Source of the DNA: a virus
Reading direction: 5' to 3' (one strand)
Length of the DNA: 64,000 nt
Virus record (IMG/VR): IMGVR_UViG_3300047548_001122
Span: 1 to 64,000 of that record
Positions 19,880 to 28,811 of the stretch are shown piece by piece. Both the position numbers and the translations under genes were made by a program. How positions within the stretch are numbered: position 1 is the stretch's first letter; every line of letters starts with the position of its first letter. The notes under the pieces were generated by a model, which was given only the letters and a program-made list of their open reading frames with translations, was not told where the DNA came from and did not search any database.

Positions 19880-20653
19880 ATGGATCCATTAACACTATTT
19901 GCTTTAGCTAATGGTGCGGTTCAAGCAGTAAAAAAAGGTTGTGAATTATATAAAGAAATAGCATCAGCAGCAGGTGATGTTAAAGGTATTTTAAATGATC
20001 TTGATGAGCAGTTTCATTCGAAATTTAAAGATCGTTCCCCAACGGTTGCTGAAAAAAATCAATTTATACAAGAAAAAAACCGTATAATTGAATTAAGTAA
20101 ACAACAACCAAATGATATTTACACAACCATAGGTGAAGAGCTTGGAGTATATTTTGAAAATTTTGCCAAATGTCAAGCTATTTTTGAAGAAGAAGAAAAA
20201 CACGCACTTGAGGTTTACACTGGAGAAACCAGTTTAGGTAAAAGAGCCTTACAAAGAGTATTGATGCAAAGCAGATTAGTTGCTATGCAGGCCGAGTTGC
20301 GTGAATTGATGGTATATAATTGTCCTCCAGAATTAGGTGATCTCTATACTAGAGTTGAAAATATGATGGAGAGAATGAAAAAAGAACAATCATATGCTTG
20401 GGCTAAAAAAAGAGAATCGGACAAAATTGCCGAACAAAAAAGAATACGTAGATTAAATCGCATTAAATCTAAAATTTGGAAATACGCTTTAATTATTATT
20501 ACCGGACTTTACCTAATATGGTTAATTTGGGCAATAGTTCAAATTAGAATAGAAAACAATCCAGAATTAGGCCGTTGTTTAATACCGAAAGGAACATGGC
20601 CTTATCAACATTACAACAATTTAAAATGGATAAATTGTGAAATACTTCAATAG
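19880..20653 (+). CDS. tail-anchored phage membrane protein, 257 aa
   Basis: Long helical N-terminal region (1-190) with coiled-coil character, then a single transmembrane span (about 203-222, ALIIITGLYLIWLIWAIV) and a 30-residue tail with two Cys. The layout resembles proteins seen in T4-like aquatic phages whose role is unknown. A promoter for the next operon follows. Confidence 0.7.
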   Translation: MDPLTLFALANGAVQAVKKGCELYKEIASAAGDVKGILNDLDEQFHSKFKDRSPTVAEKNQFIQEKNRIIELSKQQPNDIYTTIGEELGVYFENFAKCQAIFEEEEKHALEVYTGETSLGKRALQRVLMQSRLVAMQAELRELMVYNCPPELGDLYTRVENMMERMKKEQSYAWAKKRESDKIAEQKRIRRLNRIKSKIWKYALIIITGLYLIWLIWAIVQIRIENNPELGRCLIPKGTWPYQHYNNLKWINCEILQ

Positions 20654-20691
20654 GCAAATGTTGTAACAACACAACAGTTAAAATTACCTGC

Positions 20692-20720
20692 TTGACTTTC
20701 ATCTAAGAGTTCTATATAAT
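20692..20720 (+). promoter_or_regulatory. sigma70-like promoter
   Basis: TTGACT and TATAAT, 17-nt spacer, before the 359-aa gene and the nuclease/sugar operon. Confidence 0.78.
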
Positions 20721-20765
20721 AGTGTAGGTGTAAAAATTTATTAGGCAATATTTGAGGATTAAAAA

Positions 20766-21845
20766 ATGGGAAGAATTCTTGACGCTAATCAGGCTTTTGC
20801 TGGAAGTGAACCTAAATTTTCCACGGAACTAACACAATTGGACTTAATGAAGTCTTTGTCTTGGTATGCACAAAACAAAGATACCAAAGACGCCTACAAG
20901 TACGCTTCCGATTATTTCAAGAAAAAATATAAATTAAAAGTTGATGATGTAGTTAAAGAAAAATCTCCAACGTTTGGTTATATTTGTAGAATTTTGAGTA
21001 ATGGTGGAGAACTGTCTACTAAAGATAGAGTTTGGTTTGAAAAAGAAGTTGAAGATGTTAAAAAATCTCTATCGAACAAAAAAGTAGTTGTAGATGCTCC
21101 TGTTATAACAAACGTTATAAACATTCAAGATAGAATTAAAGAAAAATCAAAAGAATGTATTGGTGAACTAGAAGGTCAAATTGATGAATTGATTGAATCT
21201 AATTTTTCCGCCAATGTTTCTCCTTATTCTATTATGTACACGATGGAAATAAAAGGAGTTCACACTAAACATATTTCTGAATGGTTTAAAGAAAAGAGAG
21301 TACACTACGATTCTGTAATGACTTCGAAAGATGATGATATAAAAGAATCATATTCAAACTTCAAAAAAACAGAATTGAAAAAGTTGGTCGCATTTTGTGA
21401 CCAAGTTATTTTGGATTGTTCTAGAGTTACTGGTGAAGCTTTGAAAACTAGAAAACCTAGGAAGAGAAAAGTTAAAACTGCCGATCAACTTACGGCAAAG
21501 GCAAAATATTGTAAAGAATTTAAAGAATTAAACTTGACATCCATTGATATTAAGAGTATAATAGGTGTTATGCAACTTTGGGTATACAATACCAAGAATC
21601 GTAAACTTGGTGTTTATTCTGCTATTGATGCTTCTGGACTAAGTATTAAGGGAAGTAGTATAATTAATTTTAGTTCGGATAAATCGACACAGAAAACGTT
21701 ACGTAAACCTGATGTTACACTGCCTGAAATATTAAAAGGCGGTAAAGTTTATTTGAGAAACGCTCTTGATGGCATTAAAGCTGTTGCAAGTCCCTTGAGT
21801 GGACGATTGAATGAAGAAATTATTTTACTTAGGGTAACAAAATGA
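20766..21845 (+). CDS. conserved T4-like phage hypothetical, 359 aa
   Basis: First gene of a long operon; TGAGGA lies upstream. N-terminal helical region (about 1-100), a middle helical repeat, a basic linker near residue 230 (RKPRKRKVK) that could bind nucleic acid, and a C-terminal alpha/beta part. I know no function. Overlaps the next gene by 4 nt. Confidence 0.7.
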   Translation: MGRILDANQAFAGSEPKFSTELTQLDLMKSLSWYAQNKDTKDAYKYASDYFKKKYKLKVDDVVKEKSPTFGYICRILSNGGELSTKDRVWFEKEVEDVKKSLSNKKVVVDAPVITNVINIQDRIKEKSKECIGELEGQIDELIESNFSANVSPYSIMYTMEIKGVHTKHISEWFKEKRVHYDSVMTSKDDDIKESYSNFKKTELKKLVAFCDQVILDCSRVTGEALKTRKPRKRKVKTADQLTAKAKYCKEFKELNLTSIDIKSIIGVMQLWVYNTKNRKLGVYSAIDASGLSIKGSSIINFSSDKSTQKTLRKPDVTLPEILKGGKVYLRNALDGIKAVASPLSGRLNEEIILLRVTK

Positions 21846-22681
21846 AAATCGCAGTATGTAGTGACCTACACCTAGAGTTTGGTGACCTAGAACTTCACAA
21901 TGAAGAAAATGCGGATGTGTTGATTCTCGGTGGAGATATTTTTATTGCAGATGAAATGCAAGGATTTAGTGCAGATGATTCTGGTAATATCATCACTAAA
22001 GAATTCTCATTATTGGCAAGAGCTGAACGATACAATAATTTTATTGTTCGATGCTGTGAAAGATTTAAGCATGTAATCATGATTATGGGTAATCACGAAC
22101 ACTATCATGGAGACTTTGCAAAAAGTGCGAAAATAATTCGTGGCACTTTTGGTGATTTACACAATTTCCATTTCTTAGACAAAGAATGGCGCATCATCAA
22201 CGGTATTCTGTTTTTCGGTGGAACCTTGTGGACTAATATGAACAATGAAGATAGAACGACGATTCACAATATGCACCATTATATGAATGATTATCGTCAG
22301 ATCAAAAATAGTTTGGTTGGAGAAGGATGTCGTTTTCATCCACAAGATTCTATTAAAGACCACTATGAGTTTAAACAAGAATTGGACAATGTTTTAGAAA
22401 AACATCCTAATATGCCGGTTGTGGTTGTTGGACATCACGCACCAAGTAAAGTTAGTACTCATCCTAGATATAAAGATGAAACTATTATGAATGGCGCATA
22501 TAGTACTAATTTGGATGATTTTATTTTAGATCGTAGGCAAATTAAATTGTGGACTCACGGCCACACGCACGAAGAATTTGATTATATGATTGGTACTACC
22601 CGCATCGTTTGTAATCCTAGAGGTTATGATGGTTATGAAGATAGAGCAGAGAACTTTAAATTAAAGTATGTGGAGATTTGA
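21842..22681 (+). CDS. calcineurin-like phosphoesterase, 279 aa
   Basis: Metal-binding motifs in order: D8-x-H10, GGD at 30-32, MGNHEHY near 80, GHH near 198 and HGHTH near 240. Two-metal phosphoesterase of the same superfamily as the protein at 12568 but longer and distinct. Substrate unknown. ATGA overlap with the preceding gene; the next gene is the RNase H exonuclease. Confidence 0.88.
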   Translation: MKIAVCSDLHLEFGDLELHNEENADVLILGGDIFIADEMQGFSADDSGNIITKEFSLLARAERYNNFIVRCCERFKHVIMIMGNHEHYHGDFAKSAKIIRGTFGDLHNFHFLDKEWRIINGILFFGGTLWTNMNNEDRTTIHNMHHYMNDYRQIKNSLVGEGCRFHPQDSIKDHYEFKQELDNVLEKHPNMPVVVVGHHAPSKVSTHPRYKDETIMNGAYSTNLDDFILDRRQIKLWTHGHTHEEFDYMIGTTRIVCNPRGYDGYEDRAENFKLKYVEI

Positions 22682-22713
22682 ACTAAATACTTCATAAACT
22701 TATTGAAAATAAA

Positions 22714-23562
22714 ATGATTATATTTGATTACAACCAGGTGGCCATTTCGTCATTGATGGAACAAATTGGATCTTCTAAAAAACCCGTTGAGGAAGATTTG
22801 GTACGTCATATGATATTGAATGTGATTCGAACCTACGTCAAGAAATTTAAAGAAAAATACGGACCAGAAGTTATCATTGCATGTGATAATAAAAACTATT
22901 GGCGCCGAGAAATATTTCCCGAATACAAAGCTTCCAGAAAGAAAACAAGAGATGCTTCTGGTCATGATTGGACTTCAATCTTTGAAGTTTTGGGAAAAAT
23001 AAAACAGGAACTTAAAGATCATTCGCCTTATAAAGTTATTGATGTTGATACTTGTGAGGCGGATGATATCATTGCAGTTTTGACGATGAAACATAGTTCC
23101 ACCCAAAATGTTATGATCTTATCTTCAGATAAGGACTTTTCACAACTACAGAAATATCCTAATGTTGAACAATATTCTCCAATATTGAAAAAACATATCA
23201 AAGAACATTTTCCTTCCGTACAACTAAAACAATTAATTATTCGTGGTGATAAAGGTGATGGCATTCCCAATATCTTATCGAAAGATGATGTGTTTGTTAC
23301 TGGTGGTCGACAGAAACCAATTACTGAAGCTAAAATAATTAATTGGTTGAATCAAGAACCAAAAGATTTTTGTAATGAAGAAATGCTTCGTAATTATAGT
23401 AGAAATGAGATGCTTATTGACTTGTCAAAGATACCAGAAAATTTAATCAATCAAATTTTGGAAAAATACGACACTGTTAAAGGTAAGTCTAAGAACGAAT
23501 TCATGAATTACATGATTAAAAATAAACTCAAGAATTTACTTGAAGTGATAGACGAATTTTAA
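22714..23562 (+). CDS. rnh: T4-type RNase H, FEN-1 family 5' exonuclease, 282 aa
   Basis: Removes RNA primers and adjacent DNA during lagging-strand synthesis. Visible acidic metal ligands: D5 in IIFDYN, IIACDNKNYWRR, DTCEADDII, LSSDKDF and RGDKGDGIPN, the FEN-1 order. The basic YKASRKKTR segment matches the T4 arch. T4 keeps rnh next to dsbA, 33, 59 and 32; here it is about 14 kb away. Confidence 0.9.
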   Translation: MIIFDYNQVAISSLMEQIGSSKKPVEEDLVRHMILNVIRTYVKKFKEKYGPEVIIACDNKNYWRREIFPEYKASRKKTRDASGHDWTSIFEVLGKIKQELKDHSPYKVIDVDTCEADDIIAVLTMKHSSTQNVMILSSDKDFSQLQKYPNVEQYSPILKKHIKEHFPSVQLKQLIIRGDKGDGIPNILSKDDVFVTGGRQKPITEAKIINWLNQEPKDFCNEEMLRNYSRNEMLIDLSKIPENLINQILEKYDTVKGKSKNEFMNYMIKNKLKNLLEVIDEF

Positions 23563-23573
23563 AGGATAAAAAA

Positions 23574-23999
23574 ATGTATTTGTATTCTGAAATTATGGAG
23601 ATGTTTGAGAAAGCTCCAACAAAAAAAGAAAAAATTGAAGTTTTAAAGAGATTTGAACATCCAAACTTCAAAGAGTTTTTTAATTATGCTTTTAATCCAG
23701 ATATTCAATTCGATGTTGAAATTCCTGATTATAAGTCGTCGGTTGAACCGGCAGGATTAAACACAGCATACTTGGATGCAGAATTGGGTAGAACTTATAG
23801 GTTTATTGTAGGCCATCCAAAAAGAGCTAATGGACTTAAACCTAAAAAACAAACTGAACTACTTTTGATTCTTTTGGAAACTCTCCATAAAGATGAAGCT
23901 GATTTATATGTAAGAATGCTCAGAAAAGATTTGAAGGTGAAATTTCTTACCAAAAAATTTATCAAAGAAGTTTATCCTGATTTGCCATTTGAGGCTTAA
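23574..23999 (+). CDS. conserved T4-like phage protein (DUF6433-type), 141 aa
   Basis: Segments YSEIMEMFEKAPTKKEK, PAGLNTAYLDAELGRTYRF and LETLHKDEADLYVRMLRKDL match a family I remember from T4-like cyanophages. It resembles the N-terminal helical domain of DNA ligases, so a DNA role is possible. AAAGGA ribosome site. Confidence 0.72.
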   Translation: MYLYSEIMEMFEKAPTKKEKIEVLKRFEHPNFKEFFNYAFNPDIQFDVEIPDYKSSVEPAGLNTAYLDAELGRTYRFIVGHPKRANGLKPKKQTELLLILLETLHKDEADLYVRMLRKDLKVKFLTKKFIKEVYPDLPFEA

Positions 24000-24818
24000 A
24001 TGAAATATGTAATTGTATCTGGCGGTTTTGATCCAATTCATTCTGGTCATATTGAGTTATTGAAAAAGGCATCTTCGCTTGGAGATAAGTTAATTGTTGG
24101 TGTCAACAGTGATGCTTGGTTGTCTAGAAAAAAAGGCAAACCTTTTATGCCGTTTAATGAAAGAAAGAAAGTATTAGAATCTATAAAATGGGTAGATGAA
24201 GTTTGGGAGTTTGATGACTCCGATAATTCTGCTTGCAAATTACTTGAGAGTGTTATAGAATACACTTTACGTCATTCAAACATTTTTGACCCACCTGAAA
24301 TTATATTTGCTAATGGTGGTGATAGAACTGAAAAAAATATACCAGAAATGAAAGTAAATGGAGTTGAATTTGTTTTTGGTATAGGTGGCGATGATAAGAA
24401 AAATTCAAGTTCTTGGTTATTGGAAGAATGGAAATGTCCAAAAACCGAAAGACCTTGGGGTTACTATCGTGTGCTGCATGAAAATGGTAAAGAAGTTAAA
24501 GTAAAAGAGTTGACGGTAGAACCCGGTCAATCTTTGAGTATGCAAAAGCATGAATTGAGATCCGAACACTGGTTCATTGTTGAAGGTGATGCTGAAGTTT
24601 ATACGATAAACAAAAAATCAGACCAAGAACTGGTTGGAATATTTCATAAACATCAGTCGTTACATATTAAAAAATCTGAGTGGCATCAATTATGCAACCC
24701 AGGAAATACACCTTTAAAAATGGTTGAAATACAATATGGTGAAAAATGTGAAGAAGAAGATATTGAAAGGACTAAAATAAATGAAAGTAGCAGTAGTTAC
24801 ACCAACGATAGGATCTGA
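24000..24818 (+). CDS. nucleotidyltransferase-cupin fusion, 272 aa
   Basis: Residues 1-145 are a cytidylyltransferase-like domain with the nucleotide-binding HxGH (SGGFDPIHSGH, 7-17). Residues 150-260 are a type II phosphomannose-isomerase cupin: ERPWGYYRVL, LSMQKHELRSEHWFIVEGDAEV and HKHQSLHIKKSEWHQLCNP supply the metal-binding His/Glu. Together they may activate and isomerise a sugar or polyol phosphate. The last 38 nt overlap the glycosyltransferase gene in another frame. Confidence 0.82.
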   Translation: MKYVIVSGGFDPIHSGHIELLKKASSLGDKLIVGVNSDAWLSRKKGKPFMPFNERKKVLESIKWVDEVWEFDDSDNSACKLLESVIEYTLRHSNIFDPPEIIFANGGDRTEKNIPEMKVNGVEFVFGIGGDDKKNSSSWLLEEWKCPKTERPWGYYRVLHENGKEVKVKELTVEPGQSLSMQKHELRSEHWFIVEGDAEVYTINKKSDQELVGIFHKHQSLHIKKSEWHQLCNPGNTPLKMVEIQYGEKCEEEDIERTKINESSSSYTNDRI

Positions 24819-25530
24819 AACTCTTTCTCGGTGCATTGAATCCGTCGATTCACAGACGCATCAGGATTTAGTTCATTATCTTTTTCTTGATGGTAGAGAA
24901 CATGAAAGTAAAATTTGGCATCAACTTGAAGGCGCATCAAAGATTAAAACGATCCGTCTTGAAGAAAATGTGGGTAAAGATTGGTACGGTCATCGTGTAT
25001 ATGCTGCATGTAGTTTTCTTGTCAATGCTGATGTTATATGTTACCTCGATGAAGATAATTGGATCGAACCTAATCATGTTGAGAAACTCGTTCAGGTACT
25101 TAATGAAGGGTATGACTGGGCTTATTCGTTAAGGAAAATCTATGATAAAGAAGGTAACTACCTTTGTGAAGATAATTGCGAATCGCTTGGAAAATGGCCT
25201 GTATATTTTAATGATGAAACATTTCATATTGATACCTCATCTTTTGCTGTTAGGCGTGATGTTGCTACTGCTATAGGACACGCATGGTATGGACAATGGG
25301 GTGCAGACCGACAATTTTTTTCATACTTAAAAAAAGTTTTCCCTCGTTTTAATTGTTCTAATGAATATTCGTTATGTTATAGATTGGATGGAAATCCAAA
25401 TTCTGTTACAAATGAGTTTTTTGAAAAAGGCAACAAAGTTACAGAAGAGAAATATGGCAAGGACTATCCTTGGTTGAAGAGAGAAAAAATATTACATGAA
25501 ATTGGACCAGGCATTAAAATCGTTGCGTGA
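24781..25530 (+). CDS. family 2 glycosyltransferase, 249 aa
   Basis: GT-A fold opening (VAVVTPTIGSETLSRCIESV), and the metal-binding acidic motif in VICYLDEDNW at about residue 85. Cytoplasmic enzyme that transfers a nucleotide-activated sugar. With the upstream fusion enzyme and downstream GalE it forms a sugar-modification cassette, perhaps for phage DNA, virion or host surface. Overlaps both neighbours. Confidence 0.85.
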   Translation: MKVAVVTPTIGSETLSRCIESVDSQTHQDLVHYLFLDGREHESKIWHQLEGASKIKTIRLEENVGKDWYGHRVYAACSFLVNADVICYLDEDNWIEPNHVEKLVQVLNEGYDWAYSLRKIYDKEGNYLCEDNCESLGKWPVYFNDETFHIDTSSFAVRRDVATAIGHAWYGQWGADRQFFSYLKKVFPRFNCSNEYSLCYRLDGNPNSVTNEFFEKGNKVTEEKYGKDYPWLKREKILHEIGPGIKIVA

Positions 25531-26497
25531 TAAGGTGTTGAAAAGAAAGAAAAGAGCCTTGGTTACTGGAGGTTCTGGTTACCTTGGCTCTCATGTTTGT
25601 AAACTTCTAAAGAAACAAGGTTGGAGAGTTCACGTACTCGATATTAGGAAACCAGAACACAATTATTATGATTTCTTGCATATACAAGATATATGCGATT
25701 TTGATGAATTAAAAAGAATATTTTGGTTATACCCAGATTTTGATGTTGTATTTCATTTTGCTGGTAAAATAGAAGTGGGGGAATCTACACGAAAACCCAC
25801 TCACTATTTTAGAACAAACGTTGCTGGTACTTGTCTTTTGTTGTATATGATGAACCTGACTTCATGTAAGAATATCATATATTCATCTACGGCTGGACTT
25901 TACAAAACAAGTAATGAACAGTTAAAAGAGACTGATGAATTAAATCCCGATAATAATCCTTACGCTGGTAGTAAGTATGCTTCGGAAATAGCCATTCGTC
26001 AATCTGGATTGAACTATATTATTTTCCGTTACTTTAATTTGGCGGGAGCTGACGAAGAAGGTGACATAGGTGAAAATCATGACCCAGAAACTCATCTGAT
26101 TCCTAGAATTCTCCAAAATCTAAATAATGTTGAAATATATGGAAATGATTATGATACTAAAGATGGAACGTGTGTTCGTGATTACGTACATGTTTCCGAT
26201 GTAGCAGAAATACACTTAACTGCTGCAAACCACCTGATAGAGGAAAAAGAATCTTATATAATGAATCTAGGAACAGGAGTAGGTTATTCTGTTTCTGAGA
26301 TTATTGATACCGTAGAAAAAATTACGAATGAAAAAGTTACTAGAAAAAATCTTACTCGCCGATTGGGCGACCCACCAAAATTAATTTCAAATATCGAATT
26401 ATCTAAAAGAGTATTTGGATTTACACCTAAACACGATTTAACCTCCATAATAAAAACTGCATATAATTGGGAAAAAAATGGCCGCAAAACACCTTGA
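25496..26497 (+). CDS. galE: UDP-glucose 4-epimerase-like SDR, 333 aa
   Basis: NAD-binding Rossmann motif GGSGYLGSH at 25-33, SSTAGLY and the catalytic Tyr-x3-Lys in YAGSKYASE, and the GalE-type DGTCVRDYVHV and NLGTGVGYSV. Length matches bacterial GalE. Interconverts nucleotide sugars; exact substrate unproven. The extra N-terminal 18 residues overlap the glycosyltransferase gene, so a slightly later start is possible. Confidence 0.88.
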   Translation: MKLDQALKSLRDKVLKRKKRALVTGGSGYLGSHVCKLLKKQGWRVHVLDIRKPEHNYYDFLHIQDICDFDELKRIFWLYPDFDVVFHFAGKIEVGESTRKPTHYFRTNVAGTCLLLYMMNLTSCKNIIYSSTAGLYKTSNEQLKETDELNPDNNPYAGSKYASEIAIRQSGLNYIIFRYFNLAGADEEGDIGENHDPETHLIPRILQNLNNVEIYGNDYDTKDGTCVRDYVHVSDVAEIHLTAANHLIEEKESYIMNLGTGVGYSVSEIIDTVEKITNEKVTRKNLTRRLGDPPKLISNIELSKRVFGFTPKHDLTSIIKTAYNWEKNGRKTP

Positions 26498-27047
26498 GAA
26501 TTTTCCACTACCGTATGATGATGAAATCTCCATACACCTTTTAAGAAATCATGTTCATTTCTTAAATGGAGATATCGATGAGAATAATACACTAGATGCA
26601 ATCAGATGGATCACTTATGAAAATCTTCTTCCTGGAGATTATGATTTGATAATGTACATAAATTCCGACGGTGGTAGTCTTGTTGATGCTTTTGCTTTGA
26701 TTGATATCATGCAAAAGTCTGAAAAACCAATAACGACAATAGGAATAGGTTCAGTTTGTTCGGCCGCTTTTTTAATATTCGCTGCAGGAACAAAAGGACA
26801 AAGATTGATATCCAAAACAGCTAGTATTATGAGTCATCAGTTTTCAGATGGTTATGTGGGAAAATACCATGATATCAAGGCATTAACCAAAGAAAATGAT
26901 TTGATGAATCTTAGGATGACAAATTTGTTGAAAGAATGTACAGGCCTAGATGGTCGGACAGTAAAGTCTAAATTTTTGCCGGCAACAGATTCTTGGTTTA
27001 CGGCAGAAGAAATTATTGATTTAGGTGTAGCAGATAAAATCTTTTAA
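26478..27047 (+). CDS. clpP: ClpP-type serine protease, 189 aa
   Basis: The ClpP triad is placed as in E. coli: Ser95 in GSVCSAAF, His120 in MSHQ and Asp171 in ATDSWF, with identical spacing. Oligomeric protease subunit that needs a Clp ATPase; none is visible here, so it may use or block the host unfoldase, or process phage proteins. The 5' end overlaps galE by 20 nt. Confidence 0.88.
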   Translation: MAAKHLENFPLPYDDEISIHLLRNHVHFLNGDIDENNTLDAIRWITYENLLPGDYDLIMYINSDGGSLVDAFALIDIMQKSEKPITTIGIGSVCSAAFLIFAAGTKGQRLISKTASIMSHQFSDGYVGKYHDIKALTKENDLMNLRMTNLLKECTGLDGRTVKSKFLPATDSWFTAEEIIDLGVADKIF

Positions 27048-27065
27048 AGGGAGGAAAAATCTAAA

Positions 27066-27218
27066 ATGATTCACGGTGGTCAAAAATTTCAAAAAACAGA
27101 AAAAACAAAATTTAAGAGAACTCGTTCCGAAGAAGAAGTGAAACTTCAGAAAAAGAGGCATCATGATAAATCATTTTATCGTTTAGTGAAACAGGAGAAA
27201 GAAGATTATGTCGTATAG
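27066..27218 (+). CDS. basic small protein, 50 aa
   Basis: GGGAGG upstream. Strongly charged, Lys/Arg-rich, with no hydrophobic core. Overlaps the next gene by 11 nt. Function unknown. Confidence 0.5.
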   Translation: MIHGGQKFQKTEKTKFKRTRSEEEVKLQKKRHHDKSFYRLVKQEKEDYVV

Positions 27219-27375
27219 AACATTATTACAGAGTCAGATAAAGGAATTGGAAGAGAAAATTGCTAAATTTGAGGGAGATAAATCCATTTTAATGGATCAA
27301 CTTCAAATGTTACGCAAAAATGAATTTGAAGAGGAAATGAGAGAAGAATCTGGTCAGCAGTTATTAAAAGGTTAA
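27208..27375 (+). CDS. coiled-coil small protein, 55 aa
   Basis: AGGAGAAAGAAG precedes the ATG. Nearly continuous amphipathic helix with heptads (LLQSQIKELEEKIAKFEG). Unknown role. Confidence 0.55.
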   Translation: MSYRTLLQSQIKELEEKIAKFEGDKSILMDQLQMLRKNEFEEEMREESGQQLLKG

Positions 27376-27397
27376 TATTAATAAAATAACAACGGGC

Positions 27398-27426
27398 TTG
27401 CCAAAATGCCGAATTTATGACATAAT
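27398..27426 (+). promoter_or_regulatory. sigma70-like promoter
   Basis: TTGCCA and CATAAT, 17-nt spacer, ending 6 nt before the ATG of the SWIM protein. Transcripts would have an extremely short or absent leader. Confidence 0.6.
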
Positions 27427-27432
27427 TCGGAC

Positions 27433-27849
27433 ATGTTTAAAATTCTACAAGAAACTACAGATTGGTCCGATTGCGATTATCAAGTTTGTAACCATACATA
27501 TTTGATAAGTCCGAAAGGAAAAGTTATCGCTTATGCAACTGAGCATACGGGCGATGTTATCAAATTGAAAAATGGTTGGAATTTTGATAAACGTTATCGA
27601 AAGTTTATCGAAGTTGTCAATCCTGCACTATCCGCACTAATACCAAAAGATTATCAAAAAGAAAAGTTGCAAAAACCGCAACTTGTCAAATCGTCAAATA
27701 TACGTAATTTCAAAGTGTTATCGAAAGGTAAACATTATTACGTTTCTTATAACATTTCAGGAAATTTCTATAATTGCAACTGTACGGGGTTCGGGTACCG
27801 TAGAACTTGTTCACATGTTAAGGCTGTTGCAGAAAAACAACAGGCTTGA
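27433..27849 (+). CDS. SWIM zinc-finger protein, 138 aa
   Basis: The C-terminus carries the SWIM pattern C-x-C-x(n)-C-x-H: CNC at about 116-118, then TCSHVKAV. SWIM fingers bind DNA or proteins. The N-terminal 60 residues form a small beta-rich domain with a Cys pair. Function not known; no other domain is fused. Confidence 0.75.
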   Translation: MFKILQETTDWSDCDYQVCNHTYLISPKGKVIAYATEHTGDVIKLKNGWNFDKRYRKFIEVVNPALSALIPKDYQKEKLQKPQLVKSSNIRNFKVLSKGKHYYVSYNISGNFYNCNCTGFGYRRTCSHVKAVAEKQQA

Positions 27850-27873
27850 CAATTCTGCCTAAACCTGTATAAT
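27846..27873 (+). promoter_or_regulatory. early promoter with shared leader
   Basis: TTGACA and TATAAT, 16-nt spacer, TG-extended; leader TGTTGAGTGATT at 27880. The -35 overlaps the stop of the upstream gene. Confidence 0.88.
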
Positions 27874-27906
27874 ATCCTTTGTTGAGTGATTATTAAGGAA
27901 ATTGAA

Positions 27907-28206
27907 ATGTCTAAGCTTACTGAATACAGTCTCGAAATTTACAAATCCGACAAGCGTATCAAAAAAGATGAGCGCTACGGTAAAAATAAAGTAGGTCTCC
28001 GTTTTATAGAAGTCCTAGATTTTGCACCGGTTACAAAAGACTATATTAACGCTCTTGCTGAAGATAAGCGTAATGAAGGTTTTGTTGTTGAAATTTTTGA
28101 AACTTTTGTTACCCGTAAAAATCTGATTGGTGGCAAAGAATTTCAAGAGCGTTACGATACGCCTTATTATTGCAGTCCTTCTTCCGAATCTTATTGGAGT
28201 ATGTAA
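27907..28206 (+). CDS. hypothetical protein, 99 aa
   Basis: Start at 27907 after AAGGAAATTG; the longer frame from 27886 lies in the leader. Charged alpha/beta protein, no motif. First gene after an early promoter and coupled to the next (TAATG). Confidence 0.65.
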   Translation: MSKLTEYSLEIYKSDKRIKKDERYGKNKVGLRFIEVLDFAPVTKDYINALAEDKRNEGFVVEIFETFVTRKNLIGGKEFQERYDTPYYCSPSSESYWSM

Positions 28207-28397
28207 TGGATAAAATTAATTCGTTTATAGTTGTTTCTGTATCGGATAATTTATCTAAAATGTCGTCTGCCGAATTGAAAATGGTAGCTGAACTTTTGGT
28301 CGATTCTAAAAACGCTTCTCGTCTATGTGATTATTTGGACTTTTATATTCAGGATAAAATGCTTTCCGAAATTGAGGTTCAGGATCCAGTTTACTAA
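28206..28397 (+). CDS. hypothetical helical protein, 63 aa
   Basis: ATG shares a base with the previous stop. Helical, acidic (SSAELKMVAELLVDSKNASR). Followed at once by the next gene, again TAATG. Confidence 0.6.
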   Translation: MDKINSFIVVSVSDNLSKMSSAELKMVAELLVDSKNASRLCDYLDFYIQDKMLSEIEVQDPVY

Positions 28398-28750
28398 TGA
28401 TAATCTACACCTATCAAAAATCCAAGAAAAAAAAGAAGCTCACGGTTAAACAGCGCGAGCTCGAAGATTCTTGGAATAAAATAGTTAATAAACATGCAAA
28501 ACCAGTAGTTGTCAAAAAGAAAATTACTAAACCGACAACTATTGCAAAACTTGTAATACCTGAGGGACGTAATCCTTACGACCTTCCGTCCGTTGATACT
28601 GGAGGCGGTCTGACGAACTGGAATCGCAAGGACAAGGTGACCACGTACACCGGTACAGCCATGAAAGGGATTGGCACCCTCCACAAGTCCAACGCGGTTC
28701 CGGTGTTCACGGACGAAGAGGCCAAAGACCAAGCAAACATGCGAAGATGA
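28397..28750 (+). CDS. conserved phage hypothetical, 117 aa
   Basis: Basic N-terminus (KSKKKKKLTVKQREL), then a tail with SVDTGGGLTNWNRK, YTGTAMKGIGTLHKSNAVPVF and DQANMRR, a pattern common to many phage and prophage proteins of unknown role. Its second half is clearly more GC-rich than neighbouring genes, suggesting separate origin. Confidence 0.75.
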   Translation: MIIYTYQKSKKKKKLTVKQRELEDSWNKIVNKHAKPVVVKKKITKPTTIAKLVIPEGRNPYDLPSVDTGGGLTNWNRKDKVTTYTGTAMKGIGTLHKSNAVPVFTDEEAKDQANMRR

Positions 28751-28811
28751 TAACATTTTCAAAATTGCAACAAATTGTCAAAAAAGAAACTGTTGTATTT
28801 TCACAACATGG

